The position numbers were made by a program, and so were the translations under genes. The notes under the pieces are model-generated. The model did not search any database. It saw nothing but the letters and a program-made list of their open reading frames with translations, and was not told the DNA's origin. DNA of 64,000 bases from JANLUX01 sp031366005 (lineage in GTDB: Bacteria > Bacteroidota > Bacteroidia > AKYH767-A > OLB10), in assembly GCA_031366005.1 (NCBI GenBank), contig JANLZB010000006.1, positions 1-64,000 of the forward strand, written 5' to 3'. Below, one piece after another: positions 15,767 through 24,698 of this stretch (the stretch's first letter is position 1; each line of letters begins with the position of its first letter).

Positions 15767-17380
15767 TTAATTCACCGTGAATTTTCCGGTTGTAATCATT
15801 TTGTTATTTTGAATAATAGAATAAAAATAAATCCCGGCAGCTAAATCCTCTTTACCAATTATGATTTTATTACCCGAAAGGTTTTTAATTTCTTTCACCT
15901 TTTCACCACTAATATCATTCACAATAAGTTGAGCATTTATTAAAGCAACCTCACTAAAAATGGTTGTTTCATTATGAAATGGATTCGGATAAAGGTTGAA
16001 ATGCGACTGATCAGAAATAAAAATATTATCTGTTCCTGTTATTATTGATAAGCTCGAATAGTCATTACCGGTTAATGTGGTATCTGCAGAATATCCTTTT
16101 ATCCTTATCCAGCAAGGTGAACCAGGTGGTATTGATGAAACATCCCATTGATAAGTTGTATCTGTAAGAGATTGTGCAACGGCCTGATAGTGTAATGAAT
16201 CATTCAGGCTTACTTCCACATCATAATAAATTTTTCTTCCGTCATCCGGGTTTAATAATTGCCACGTTACAGGTTGTGTTCCATCCCATGTTTGTCCGTT
16301 AGCAGGTGCAATGAGATTAATTACCGGATGTTGATAATTGTGCAGCAATTCGGCAAAGCCTGAGCCGGTGACGGCTACTCCATTTACGGTTCCGGTAATA
16401 TTTACACTTCCCTCGTAAAAGGTGAATGGCAGGGTTACTTCCTGGTTATCATGAAGCGTTGTGAAAACGAGATCAATGCTGTCTTTAACAAAATGCCATT
16501 TTTTAGCATAACAACGTGTTTGCCCGGTCATAAAAACATATTGCTCTCTTTCAATTGAGAAATCAGAAGATGAAACCGATGTGCTGTCATTGATGTAAAT
16601 AGAACAAAAGCGATAAGTTGAGGTGTCAGGAATAGTATTCTGATTTGTAAAAATATTCCACACATTCAGATCCATTCCATTGCTTAGCTGAAGCGAAAAC
16701 CATTCATATTTTTCTCCTGTGCTTGGGTTGAAATTTCCATACTGCCGGTCAATCCATGCATTGCCAATAACTGATTCAGTATCTCCATTCAATGTAATTG
16801 TTCCTTGCACAGAAAGCGCGGTGAGTGAATAGTAGTAAGTATAACTTGAGATTCCCTGGTGCAGATAACCGGAATCAGCTACAATGAGTGGTCGTTTCTG
16901 AGCTGTGTAAATAAGATCAATTGTACCATTTTGTGATTGTGCGTTCAGATGATATTCAAATGGAATTAAGTTACCCAGTGAATCCTGTCGTGTAATCCAC
17001 GCTTCATTAACTCCACCGGGAAGTGCAGCATTGATATGCAGATTATTTTGCGACATAACTGTATAATTGCACGGCTGTGTCTCAGGAAAAAACTGTCCGA
17101 TAGTTTCATTCGCAATATTGAATATTCTGAATCCGTCAAAAGTCAAAAACGGGTTATAGAAATAAGTAAGCATAAAAGTGTAAGCATTACCTGTTGTCTG
17201 ACCTGTTAAAAATCCATTGGTGTACCACCATTCCATTGGCTCAGCCGGGTGCCTTCCTTCATCCTGTGGAAAATACAATAATGTTCCCGGTTGATGATAG
17301 GGATACGTTTTCCACGGCTGCGCAGTTACGCTTCCGATAGTTATAATTAACAGTAAGATGAGAAGTAATTTTATTTTCAT
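15767..17380 (-). CDS. Secreted CrtC/AttH lipocalin-like protein with T9SS sorting domain
   Basis: 537 residues from the ATG at 17380, where a clear signal peptide begins (MKIKLLLILLLIITIGSVTAQ); an upstream in-frame ATG at 17488 would add 36 residues before it and is rejected. The body contains EWWYTNGFLTGQ and NAWIDRQYGNF, typical of the AttH/CrtC double lipocalin domain (hydroxyneurosporene synthase fold). A fibronectin-like linker follows (about 355-445), and the last 80 residues starting at NLYPNPF form a type A T9SS sorting domain. Predicted outer-surface or secreted protein binding or modifying a hydrophobic ligand; no enzymatic activity can be assigned. Confidence 0.85.
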   Translation of the reverse strand: MKIKLLLILLLIITIGSVTAQPWKTYPYHQPGTLLYFPQDEGRHPAEPMEWWYTNGFLTGQTTGNAYTFMLTYFYNPFLTFDGFRIFNIANETIGQFFPETQPCNYTVMSQNNLHINAALPGGVNEAWITRQDSLGNLIPFEYHLNAQSQNGTIDLIYTAQKRPLIVADSGYLHQGISSYTYYYSLTALSVQGTITLNGDTESVIGNAWIDRQYGNFNPSTGEKYEWFSLQLSNGMDLNVWNIFTNQNTIPDTSTYRFCSIYINDSTSVSSSDFSIEREQYVFMTGQTRCYAKKWHFVKDSIDLVFTTLHDNQEVTLPFTFYEGSVNITGTVNGVAVTGSGFAELLHNYQHPVINLIAPANGQTWDGTQPVTWQLLNPDDGRKIYYDVEVSLNDSLHYQAVAQSLTDTTYQWDVSSIPPGSPCWIRIKGYSADTTLTGNDYSSLSIITGTDNIFISDQSHFNLYPNPFHNETTIFSEVALINAQLIVNDISGEKVKEIKNLSGNKIIIGKEDLAAGIYFYSIIQNNKMITTGKFTVN

Positions 17381-17406
17381 GGTTTTATTGCAAAGTGAAA
17401 ATGTTG

Positions 17407-17670
17407 TTATATTTTTAATCTGAATATATACCCTATAAAAGTGTAAAATAATGTCATGCCTGCTATTGTACTTACAATCATGATACAATAGTTAAAGAAT
17501 CGTAAATTAATCTCTTTCTTTTTTGCATTAACTATTATTAAAGCTATAGTTAAAATGTATGAAAAAAGAACCAAGTATCCAGCCAAATAGTATAATACGG
17601 TATCCATAGAACGCGAGAATATTAATAACGCTGCCCCAAGAAAACTATAATACAAAATTAACTTCCCCAT
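17407..17670 (-). CDS. Small membrane protein, 87 aa
   Basis: Three hydrophobic segments (about 5-20, 25-47 and 60-83) separated by a short basic loop NAKKKEINLRFF. No family recognised. It ends 26 bp upstream of the lipocalin-like gene and starts 22 bp after the dienelactone hydrolase stop, so all three may be one leftward operon. Likely an inner-membrane protein of unknown role. Confidence 0.55.
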   Translation of the reverse strand: MGKLILYYSFLGAALLIFSRSMDTVLYYLAGYLVLFSYILTIALIIVNAKKKEINLRFFNYCIMIVSTIAGMTLFYTFIGYIFRLKI

Positions 17671-17692
17671 ATTTGATTTAGCAAACCACTCA

Positions 17693-18526
17693 TTATTTAA
17701 AATTACTTCTTAAAAACTCAATCGCCTTTTTATGCGCTTGTTCAGTTGCATCTTTATCATATTTAGGATTGCTGGGATTCGCAAATGCATGATCAGCATC
17801 AAAATTATAAACTGTTAATTTTTTATTTAATGATCTCATGTCCTCTTCAAATTGATTCACAACCTCTGGTGTTATCCACTGATCTTTTTTAGCAAATATT
17901 CCTAGGACAGGACATTTTAATTTACTCAGCTTTTGCTTATCTTTTTCCGGCATTCCATAATACATAACACAACCTTTTGCATTAGGACCTGCCATCAATG
18001 CAGCCTGCATACTCCAACCACCTCCCATACACCATCCGATAGTTTGCAATTCACTTTGCGCTCCACAATAATCAATACATCCACTGATAATAGCCCTGGC
18101 ACGTTCATCTTTTAATCCTTGCATTAACTTAGTTGCTTCATCAGGCGTTGTTGCCACAGTGCCATCATAAAGATCTGGCGCAATCACATTCTCACCTAAT
18201 TCATTTGCCCAGGTTTCCGCTTCGCGTTTGATATAATCATTCAGCCCCCACCACTCATGAAACATTATCACTGTTTTATTCTGATCATTATTTTTAACAT
18301 AAAATACCTGTGCATCTTTTCCATCCGGAGATTTAATATTCATCATCTTACCATTAACAGTTGCATAATGAAAAGGTAAAGGCGGCAAGTGTGAATTTAC
18401 AAACGCCTCATCATTACCAAGTGATGCAAATGCACCGGTTGCTGATTTGCTGCAGCAGGAAGAAGTTTGCGCATAAGTAATTGCGCTTAATGCAAATAAC
18501 TGAAGGAATACAAATATTTTTTTCAT
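17693..18526 (-). CDS. Exported dienelactone hydrolase family protein
   Basis: About 277 residues from Met at 18526, where a signal peptide starts (MKKIFVFLQLFALSAITYAQ); an ATG four codons earlier is possible. The alpha/beta-hydrolase core shows FHEWWGLNDYIK, nucleophile elbow GWCMGGG with the Cys nucleophile typical of dienelactone hydrolases, and the catalytic His in DADHAFANP. It hydrolyses lactone or ester bonds; natural substrate unknown. A Cys-Cys pair follows the signal peptide (SSCCSKSA). Probably periplasmic. Confidence 0.9.
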   Translation of the reverse strand: MKKIFVFLQLFALSAITYAQTSSCCSKSATGAFASLGNDEAFVNSHLPPLPFHYATVNGKMMNIKSPDGKDAQVFYVKNNDQNKTVIMFHEWWGLNDYIKREAETWANELGENVIAPDLYDGTVATTPDEATKLMQGLKDERARAIISGCIDYCGAQSELQTIGWCMGGGWSMQAALMAGPNAKGCVMYYGMPEKDKQKLSKLKCPVLGIFAKKDQWITPEVVNQFEEDMRSLNKKLTVYNFDADHAFANPSNPKYDKDATEQAHKKAIEFLRSNFK

Positions 18527-18641
18527 GGTATAATTCATTTATGCAGTAAAGATAACTGTGTTTTAATTGTCAAAATATTGTAGTAAGGTTAAATTTTAAT
18601 CAGACAAAAATGCTTTTGGTTATCTTCGGCATCCTTGAAAA

Positions 18642-18669
18642 CAGTTGGCAGTTAGCAGTCGGCAGTCAG
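18642..18669. repeat. Heptamer array CAGTYRG, four units
   Basis: CAGTTGG CAGTTAG CAGTCGG CAGTCAG in the divergent intergenic region upstream of the EVE-domain gene. Confidence 0.6.
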
Positions 18670-18694
18670 CGATAGAACAATTAAGCAATAAAAC

Positions 18695-19102
18695 ATGAAT
18701 TACTGGCTTGTAAAATCAGAACCATCAACATATAGCTGGGATCAATTGGTAAAAGATGGTTCAACAGTTTGGGATGGTGTACGCAACTATGCAGCACGGC
18801 TTCATTTAAGAGCAATGAAAAAAGGTGATCAGGTATTTTTTTATCACAGTAATGAAGGAGTTGAAATTGTTGGAATTGCAACAGTAGCTAAAGAACATTA
18901 CCAGGATCCGACAACTGAAGATGCAAATTGGGTAGCGGTTGATTTGAAGCCTTTAAAAAAATTAAAGAAACCGGTTACGCTGGAGCAAATAAAAAAAGAT
19001 AAACGCCTTAAGGATATGGCGCTTGTTCGTATATCACGACTGTCAGTTTCATCTGTTACGAAGAAGGAATATGAGGTGGTGATGGAAATGAGCGGGCAAT
19101 AA
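18695..19102 (+). CDS. EVE domain protein (thymocyte nuclear protein 1-like)
   Basis: 135 residues spanning a complete EVE domain: MNYWLVKSEPSTYSWDQL at the start, WDGVRNYAARLHLRAMKKGDQVFFYHS in the middle and VRISRLSVSSVTKKEYEVV at the end. EVE domains bind modified bases, such as 5-methylcytosine or pseudouridine-like bases, in an aromatic cage; in bacteria they occur alone or with restriction systems. Here it is stand-alone with no restriction gene nearby. Cytoplasmic. Confidence 0.92.
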   Translation: MNYWLVKSEPSTYSWDQLVKDGSTVWDGVRNYAARLHLRAMKKGDQVFFYHSNEGVEIVGIATVAKEHYQDPTTEDANWVAVDLKPLKKLKKPVTLEQIKKDKRLKDMALVRISRLSVSSVTKKEYEVVMEMSGQ

Positions 19103-19132
19103 AAAAATGAAACTGAAAGCTTCCAAAGATTT

Positions 19133-21433
19133 ATGATAAAAAAATTACTAATAATTATTCCTCTCCTTTACCTTCATTATTATTCGATAGCACAAACCGG
19201 AACCGTGCGTGGTTTTGTGTATGATAAAGGTACAGGAGAACCCGTTTTGTTTACTCCCGTATTTTTAAAAGGAACCGCACACGGAGCGCAAACAGATGTC
19301 AACGGATACTACAGCATATCACGGATTGAACCGGGCGAATACCAATTGATGGCAACAGGTATTGGTTATGATACTGTTTTTGCTCAGGTTACTTTAAAAG
19401 CAGATCAAATTCTTAGCAAGCAGTTGTATATTAAAAAAGCGGCCATTAATTTAAAAGCTGTTGAGATTTCAGCAGAACGTGAGCAACAAAAAACGGAAGT
19501 AAATATTTCAGTAAATAAAATTACTCCACGCGAAATAAAAATGGTTCCTTCTGTGGGTGGAGAAGCTGATCTCGCACAATACCTGCAGGTGTTACCCGGT
19601 GTTATTTTCAGTGGTGATCAGGGAGGACAGTTATACATAAGAGGAGGTACACCAGTAATGAATAAGGTTTTGCTGGATGGAATGATCATTTATAATCCTT
19701 TTCATTCAATCGGATTGTTTTCAATTTTTGATCCGGACGTAATACGTAATGCCGATGTTTATACCGGTGGTTTCAGTGCTGAATACGGAGATCGTATTTC
19801 TTCTGTGATGGATATAACCACGCGTGATGGAAATAAAAAACGTTTTGCAGGTAAGGTGTCTGCTACCACTTTCAACTCGAAAATTTTAGTAGAAGGTCCG
19901 TTAAAAAAGCAAAGAGAGGAAGGAGGCGGATCAGCGTCCATTTTGCTTACTGCACGTAATTCCTATCTGGATAAGACATCTCCTAAAATTTATAGTTATG
20001 TAGATAAAAAAGGATTGCCTTACAGCTTTACAGATATCTACAGTAAAATTTCATTGAACAGCGGTAACGGCAGCAAGGTTAGCTTTTTTGGTTTTCACAA
20101 CCAGGATAATGCTGATTATCGTTTTATCAGTTCACTCAAATGGAAATCATCAGGAGGAGGATTCAATTTTATTTTAGTTCCTGGCGGATCGGCCAATCTT
20201 ATTGACGGAACGCTTGCCTATTCCGATTATAAAATCACACAACAGGAAGGTGATGAGCAACCGCGTTTCAGTTATGTGAGTGGTTTTAATATGGGAATGA
20301 ATTTTACCAATTTCATAAAAAAGGATGAGCTTAAATATGGTTTTGAAATATTAGGTTTTAAAACACAATTTGAAACACATAATATCATTGGTGTGCCTGT
20401 TGGTCAATTGGAAAACACAACTGAGTTCGGTTGCTTTCTCAAATACCGTATTGTCCGTCCGCGATTTGTGATTGACCCGAGTATGCGCCTCCATTTTTTT
20501 GCTTCACTTTCAGAAATTTCTCCTGAACCACGATTGGGAATAAAAATAAATCTTACTAATTACCTGCGCTTGAAATTTGCAGGTGGCATGTATGCGCAAA
20601 ATTTATTGAGTGCAAGCTCTGACCGCGATGTAGTGAATCTCTTTTATGGATTTTTATCAGGACCTGAAACACTGCCTGACGAGTTCAATGGTAAAAAAGT
20701 GAAGACCAGGTTGCAGAAATCACGTGATGTGATTGCCGGTGCAGAAATCAATCTGGTTCCACATCTTGATCTGAATGTGGAAACCTATTATAAAAATTTC
20801 TCACAGCTTACCAATATCAATCGTGATAAAATCTATCCCGATAATGGTACTTATGATAACAAGCCCGATTATCTTGTAAAAGAATTTATTGTAGAGAACG
20901 GGAAAGCATATGGTGCAGATGCAGTGTTGAAATATGATCACAAGCGCATTTATTTATGGCTGGTGTATGCATTGGGATATGTAACACGCAATGATGGAAT
21001 AAGAGAATACACTCCGCACTTCGACCGGAGGCATAACGTAAATATTGTTGCTTCTTATACTTTAGGAAAAAAACTGGATTGGGAATTTAATGCACGATGG
21101 AACTATGGATCTGGTTTTCCTTTCAGTAAAACAGCAGGATATTATGAATACCTGAATTTTGGAGATGGCTTGCAAACAGATTATGTAAATGAGAATGGTT
21201 ACCTCGGAATTATTTATGGTGATTTAAATGCTGGTCGTTTACCGGATTATCATCGCCTGGATGTAAGTCTGAAGAAAATATTTTATGTAGGAAAAAATTC
21301 CAATCTTGAAGCCACAGCAAGTGTAATTAATGTTTACAACCGCCAAAATATTTTTTACTTCGATCGGGTGCGATATAAAAGAGTAAATCAATTGCCGACT
21401 TTACCTTCAGTGGGAATGAGCTTAACGTTCTAA
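19133..21433 (+). CDS. TonB-dependent outer-membrane receptor with carboxypeptidase-like domain
   Basis: 766 residues. A signal peptide (1-21) is followed by a carboxypeptidase-regulatory-like domain (about 22-105, GTVRGFVYDKGTGEPV) and a plug domain (about 120-240, with YIRGGTPVMNKVLLDG and VYTGGFSAEYGDRISSVMDI). A beta-barrel ending in VGMSLTF (C-terminal Phe) completes it. Predicted to import a substrate through the outer membrane using TonB energy; without an SusD partner, so not a classic glycan-uptake pair. The family is large and the substrate cannot be read from sequence. Single gene. Confidence 0.92.
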   Translation: MIKKLLIIIPLLYLHYYSIAQTGTVRGFVYDKGTGEPVLFTPVFLKGTAHGAQTDVNGYYSISRIEPGEYQLMATGIGYDTVFAQVTLKADQILSKQLYIKKAAINLKAVEISAEREQQKTEVNISVNKITPREIKMVPSVGGEADLAQYLQVLPGVIFSGDQGGQLYIRGGTPVMNKVLLDGMIIYNPFHSIGLFSIFDPDVIRNADVYTGGFSAEYGDRISSVMDITTRDGNKKRFAGKVSATTFNSKILVEGPLKKQREEGGGSASILLTARNSYLDKTSPKIYSYVDKKGLPYSFTDIYSKISLNSGNGSKVSFFGFHNQDNADYRFISSLKWKSSGGGFNFILVPGGSANLIDGTLAYSDYKITQQEGDEQPRFSYVSGFNMGMNFTNFIKKDELKYGFEILGFKTQFETHNIIGVPVGQLENTTEFGCFLKYRIVRPRFVIDPSMRLHFFASLSEISPEPRLGIKINLTNYLRLKFAGGMYAQNLLSASSDRDVVNLFYGFLSGPETLPDEFNGKKVKTRLQKSRDVIAGAEINLVPHLDLNVETYYKNFSQLTNINRDKIYPDNGTYDNKPDYLVKEFIVENGKAYGADAVLKYDHKRIYLWLVYALGYVTRNDGIREYTPHFDRRHNVNIVASYTLGKKLDWEFNARWNYGSGFPFSKTAGYYEYLNFGDGLQTDYVNENGYLGIIYGDLNAGRLPDYHRLDVSLKKIFYVGKNSNLEATASVINVYNRQNIFYFDRVRYKRVNQLPTLPSVGMSLTF

Positions 21434-21505
21434 AATATTAATAATCCATTCTTGATTTTTTATACAGAGAGAGTTGTTTAGTAATTTCACACCAATAAAC
21501 AGGTA

Positions 21506-22066
21506 ATGAGATTATTTATCAGGAATATGGTAAGTCTTCGCTGCAAAATGATCGTGATGTCAGAACTTGAATCTCTCGGCCTTCATCACACGATTGTGGA
21601 ATTGGGCGAAGTAGAGATTAAAGAAATTCTTTCTGATGAAATACATGATGCATTGAAATTAGCTTTGCTCAAATCAGGACTTGAACTGATGGATGATAAA
21701 AAAGCTATGCTGATTGAAAAAATAAAAAATGTGGTGGTAGAAATGATTCATTATTCTGATGAATTACCAAAGACAAATTTTTCAGATTTCCTGAGTAAAA
21801 AATTGAATTATGACTACACTTATCTGTCTAATCTTTTCTCAGAAGTAAAGGGTGTAACAATAGAACAATTTATTATTTCACATAAAATAGAACGGGTGAA
21901 AGAGTTGCTAATATACAACGAGCTAAACCTAACCGAAATAGCATGGAAACTTCGATATAGCAGTGTTGCGCATTTATCTAATCAATTTAAAAAAGTAACC
22001 GGTTTAACTCCCTCTTTTTTTAAAAAAATTAAAAACCAAAGACTTATTGCACTTGAGAATCTGTGA
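21506..22066 (+). CDS. AraC-family regulator with HMA-like N-terminal domain
   Basis: 186 residues. The N-terminal part (1-75) resembles the heavy-metal-associated fold of a Bacteroidota subgroup of AraC proteins: IRNMVSLRCKMIVMSELESLG, then VELGEVEI. The usual first metal-binding Cys is Ser here (S10; C13 kept), so metal binding is doubtful. Residues 83-180 form a complete double helix-turn-helix AraC domain (YLSNLFSEVKGVT, LTEIAWKLRYSSVAHLSNQF, VTGLTPSFFKK). AraC proteins bind direct repeats about 21 bp apart; just such repeats precede the next three genes, making this the leading candidate activator. Confidence 0.9.
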   Translation: MRLFIRNMVSLRCKMIVMSELESLGLHHTIVELGEVEIKEILSDEIHDALKLALLKSGLELMDDKKAMLIEKIKNVVVEMIHYSDELPKTNFSDFLSKKLNYDYTYLSNLFSEVKGVTIEQFIISHKIERVKELLIYNELNLTEIAWKLRYSSVAHLSNQFKKVTGLTPSFFKKIKNQRLIALENL

Positions 22067-22071
22067 AAACT

Positions 22072-22092
22072 CTGATTTTCTATAAAAATCAG
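22072..22092 (+). terminator. Hairpin after the AraC gene, overlapping the HK operator
   Basis: CTGATTTT (22072-22079) pairs with AAAATCAG (22085-22092). The right arm overlaps the beginning of the 43-bp operator element of the histidine kinase gene. No T-run follows, so terminator strength is doubtful. Confidence 0.4.
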
Positions 22093-22130
22093 TAAATCAT
22101 GTAACTTTTTTTAAAAGTTATGTAACAGTT
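22088..22130 (+). promoter_or_regulatory. 43-bp AraC-type operator upstream of the histidine kinase
   Basis: ATCAGTAAATCATGTAAC followed by a second ATGTAAC; the two ATGTAAC boxes start at 22099 and 22120, 21 bp apart. The same element lies upstream of the desaturase and the cupin. The proximal box lies about 39 bp before the predicted start of transcription, overlapping the -33 region as expected of a class II activator site. Confidence 0.8.
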
Positions 22131-22147
22131 AAGTGATAAATGAAAAA

Positions 22148-22155
22148 CATCTTTG
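22148..22155 (+). promoter_or_regulatory. Putative -7 box CATCTTTG of the histidine kinase
   Basis: One mismatch from TAnnTTTG and 28 bp after the proximal ATGTAAC box, matching the spacing at the cupin promoter (CACCTTTG). Predicted transcription start near 22159, so translation must begin at the ATG at 22190 rather than at the GTG at 22133. Confidence 0.5.
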
Positions 22156-22189
22156 TGCAGTGTTTAAAATTTTACCCCATTCTATTTCG

Positions 22190-23446
22190 ATGGCTGCAGA
22201 TAAAGAAAAATCTAACAAAAACGAAGTGACGATTTCGAAAAATAATGTTGGTAAGACGAAAAAACCGGATAATTTAAGGTTAGTTAACAAAGAGCTTTCA
22301 TTTCAAAACGAAGAAAAAGAAAAGCGTGCAGCAGAATTAATTATTGTCAATAAAGAACTGGCTTTTCAAAATGAAGAAAAAGAGAAACGTGCAGCTGAAT
22401 TAATCATTGCTAATAAAGAACTTGTTTTTCAAAACGAAGAAAAAGAAAAGCGTGCAGCGGAATTAATTATTGCTAATAAAGAGTTGGTTTTTCAAAACGA
22501 AGAAAAAGAAAAACGTGCAGCAGAATTAATCATTGCAAATAAGGAGCTTGTCTTTCAAAACGAAGAAAAAGAAAAACGTGCAGCAGAATTATTCATAGCC
22601 AATAAAGAACTTGACTTTCAAAATCAAGAAAAAGAAAAACGCGCTACAGAATTGTTAATTGCAAACAATGAACTTCTCTTTCAATATGAGGAGAAAGAAA
22701 AACTGGCGGCTGCTCTTGCAATAGTAAACAAAGAACTTGAAGCATTTGCTTACGTAGCAAGTCATGATCTGCAGGAACCGCTTCGTAAAATACAAACGTT
22801 TGCAAAAAGAATAATTGATAAGGAAAACGAGAATTTATCTGAACCAGGCAAGGATTATCTTGCCCGAATGAATGCGGCTGCTAACAGGATGCAGGCACTC
22901 ATCAATGACATATTAACTTTTTCGAGAATTAATACCGGAGAAAGAAAATTTGAAGAGATACCACTTAACCGGATTGTAACAGATGTTTTGACTGAATTAA
23001 AGGAAGATATAGAGGAAAAAAGCGCAACTATCGAAACAGGTGAACTTTGCAATGCCGTCATCATTCCTTTTCAGTTTCGCCAGCTTTTACATAACCTGAT
23101 CTCTAACTCACTAAAATTTTCGGATCCTGCCAAGCCACTTCGCATAACCATTAAAAGTGAAATTTTAGAAGGAGATAAATTAGAACATGCTCAACTTTCT
23201 CCCGATAAAACATACTGCCATATACAGATAAAAGATAATGGCATTGGGTTCGAACCTCATTTCAATGAACGTATTTTTAAACTTTTTCAAAAACTGCATG
23301 GCAAGGATGACTATGCAGGCACAGGTATCGGGCTTGCTATAGTAAAACGGATTGTGGAAAATCACAAAGGATTTATTACAGCAAATGGCGATTTAAATAA
23401 AAGTGCAACCTTTAATATTTATTTGCCAAATGAAAATAATAATTAG
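22190..23446 (+). CDS. Soluble sensor histidine kinase with 21-residue coiled-coil repeats
   Basis: 418 residues from the ATG at 22190; an upstream GTG at 22133 would add 19 residues but lies before the predicted transcription start. No membrane segment. Seven tandem 21-residue units of the form NKELxFQNEEKEKRAAELxIA occupy the N-terminal third, a long coiled coil in heptad register. The HisKA domain follows, with its phospho-acceptor in YVASHDLQEPLRK (H192). The ATPase domain has N box HNLISNSLKF, DNGIGFEP and GTGIGLAIVKRI. It autophosphorylates and passes the phosphate to a response regulator not encoded nearby. No PAS or other sensor domain, so input may come through the coiled coil. Confidence 0.92.
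   Translation: MAADKEKSNKNEVTISKNNVGKTKKPDNLRLVNKELSFQNEEKEKRAAELIIVNKELAFQNEEKEKRAAELIIANKELVFQNEEKEKRAAELIIANKELVFQNEEKEKRAAELIIANKELVFQNEEKEKRAAELFIANKELDFQNQEKEKRATELLIANNELLFQYEEKEKLAAALAIVNKELEAFAYVASHDLQEPLRKIQTFAKRIIDKENENLSEPGKDYLARMNAAANRMQALINDILTFSRINTGERKFEEIPLNRIVTDVLTELKEDIEEKSATIETGELCNAVIIPFQFRQLLHNLISNSLKFSDPAKPLRITIKSEILEGDKLEHAQLSPDKTYCHIQIKDNGIGFEPHFNERIFKLFQKLHGKDDYAGTGIGLAIVKRIVENHKGFITANGDLNKSATFNIYLPNENNN
22286..22726 (+). repeat. Seven tandem 63-bp coding repeats in the histidine kinase
   Basis: Period 63 bp (21 codons), with the middle units nearly identical at DNA level. This favours slippage or recombination that would lengthen or shorten the coiled coil in whole heptads (three per unit), keeping frame and helical register. 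Confidence 0.88.
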
Positions 23447-23472
23447 AACGATTATTTTATTTACAAACAGGA

Positions 23473-23515
23473 ATCAGTAAATCATGTAACTTATTTCAGA
23501 AATTATGTAAGGTTT
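23473..23515 (+). promoter_or_regulatory. 43-bp AraC-type operator upstream of the desaturase
   Basis: ATCAGTAAATCATGTAAC then ATGTAAG; the boxes start at 23484 and 23505, 21 bp apart. The first 18 bases are identical to the histidine kinase copy; the proximal box has one change (final C to G). A weak -7 box TAAATTTA lies at 23533-23540, the expected distance away. Confidence 0.8.
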
Positions 23516-23565
23516 TCTGCATGGTGAATTTTTAAATTTACTTTTTAATTATCACATAAAGCAGC

Positions 23566-24633
23566 ATGTCAAAAGTCACCTTCAATAATCAGAATAAATA
23601 TTTCTTCAATACTATTAACGCCCAGGTTGAACAATATTTTAAACAAGGCAACCTGAAAAAAACAGGTAATAAAAAACTTTATTTTAAATCTGTAATTCTC
23701 ATTTCTGCAGGTTCCGCTGTTTACGTTTTGCTGCTCACAATGCAATTTCATTGGGTAGTTGCTGCATTTCTATGCTGCTTATTTGGTTTTATACAAGCTA
23801 CCATCGGATTCAATGTGATGCACGATGCAAATCATGGCAGTTATTCAGAAAAAAAATGGATTAATAATTTGATGGGGCTAACTGCAAACATGATGGGAGT
23901 GAATGCAGGTTTATGGAAACAAAAACACAATGTTATTCATCATACCTACACTAATATAGATGGTGTTGACATTGATCTTAATAAGGCACCTTTTCTACGT
24001 ATGTGTACATCGCAAAAACAATGCAGGCATCACCGCTATCAGCATTTGTACTGCATTCCTCTTTATTCGTTAACCACGTTGATGATGATTTTTATATCTG
24101 AATTTGTAAATTATTTCAAAAAGAAAATACAATCAAACCGTTTGCAAAAAATGCGAGCCAGTGATCACGTTATTTTCTGGACCAGCAAAGTTTTATACAT
24201 CTTTTTTTTACTCATTTTACCAATTATGCTCGTAGGTTTAATTCCTGCCATCATTGGTTTTTCACTCATGCATGTAACGATGGGTTTAACACTTGCAATT
24301 GTATTTCAACTGGCACACGTAGTGGAGGCAACTCATTTTATTGATGCACATAATGATGATCATCAGATAAAAGAAGAATGGGCTCTTCACCAGGTGAAAT
24401 CCACAGCTGATTTTGCCACTGACAACAAAATTATTTCATGGTTAATAGGCGGATTAAACTTTCAGGTGGAGCATCACCTTTTTCCGAAAATAAGCCATGT
24501 GCATTATCCTGCCATTCATAAATTTGTGAAAGAGGCATGTCTTAAATTTTCGATCATGCATAATAATTATCCCTCTATGACATCAGCAATTCGCTCGCAC
24601 TTTCGTTTTATGAAACAACTCGGAGTGCAGTAA
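23566..24633 (+). CDS. Membrane fatty-acid desaturase (front-end/linoleoyl-CoA desaturase-like)
   Basis: 355 residues with the three histidine boxes of membrane di-iron desaturases: HDANH (86-90), HNVIHH (121-126) and QVEHH (300-304). Hydrophobic segments lie at about 45-80 and 205-250. The QxxHH third box is typical of acyl-CoA or lipid desaturases that act on long chains. It introduces double bonds into acyl chains using O2 and electrons from a reductase. It lies between a histidine kinase and a cupin that share its operator, suggesting membrane-composition control as the output of this regulon. Confidence 0.93.
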   Translation: MSKVTFNNQNKYFFNTINAQVEQYFKQGNLKKTGNKKLYFKSVILISAGSAVYVLLLTMQFHWVVAAFLCCLFGFIQATIGFNVMHDANHGSYSEKKWINNLMGLTANMMGVNAGLWKQKHNVIHHTYTNIDGVDIDLNKAPFLRMCTSQKQCRHHRYQHLYCIPLYSLTTLMMIFISEFVNYFKKKIQSNRLQKMRASDHVIFWTSKVLYIFFLLILPIMLVGLIPAIIGFSLMHVTMGLTLAIVFQLAHVVEATHFIDAHNDDHQIKEEWALHQVKSTADFATDNKIISWLIGGLNFQVEHHLFPKISHVHYPAIHKFVKEACLKFSIMHNNYPSMTSAIRSHFRFMKQLGVQ

Positions 24634-24698
24634 ATAAAAAGTGATTATGTTATTGATGTTGAGGATTTGTTTTTTGTTCAGTGACATAAAATTGATAA

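Noticed and set aside
17381..17488. N-terminal extension of the lipocalin-like protein
   Set aside because: The added 36 residues lie before a complete signal peptide and overlap the neighbouring small membrane protein gene.
22286..22726. Regular 63-bp repeats considered as a CRISPR or satellite array
   Set aside because: The repeats are contiguous without spacers and translate in one frame into a coiled coil of the histidine kinase.
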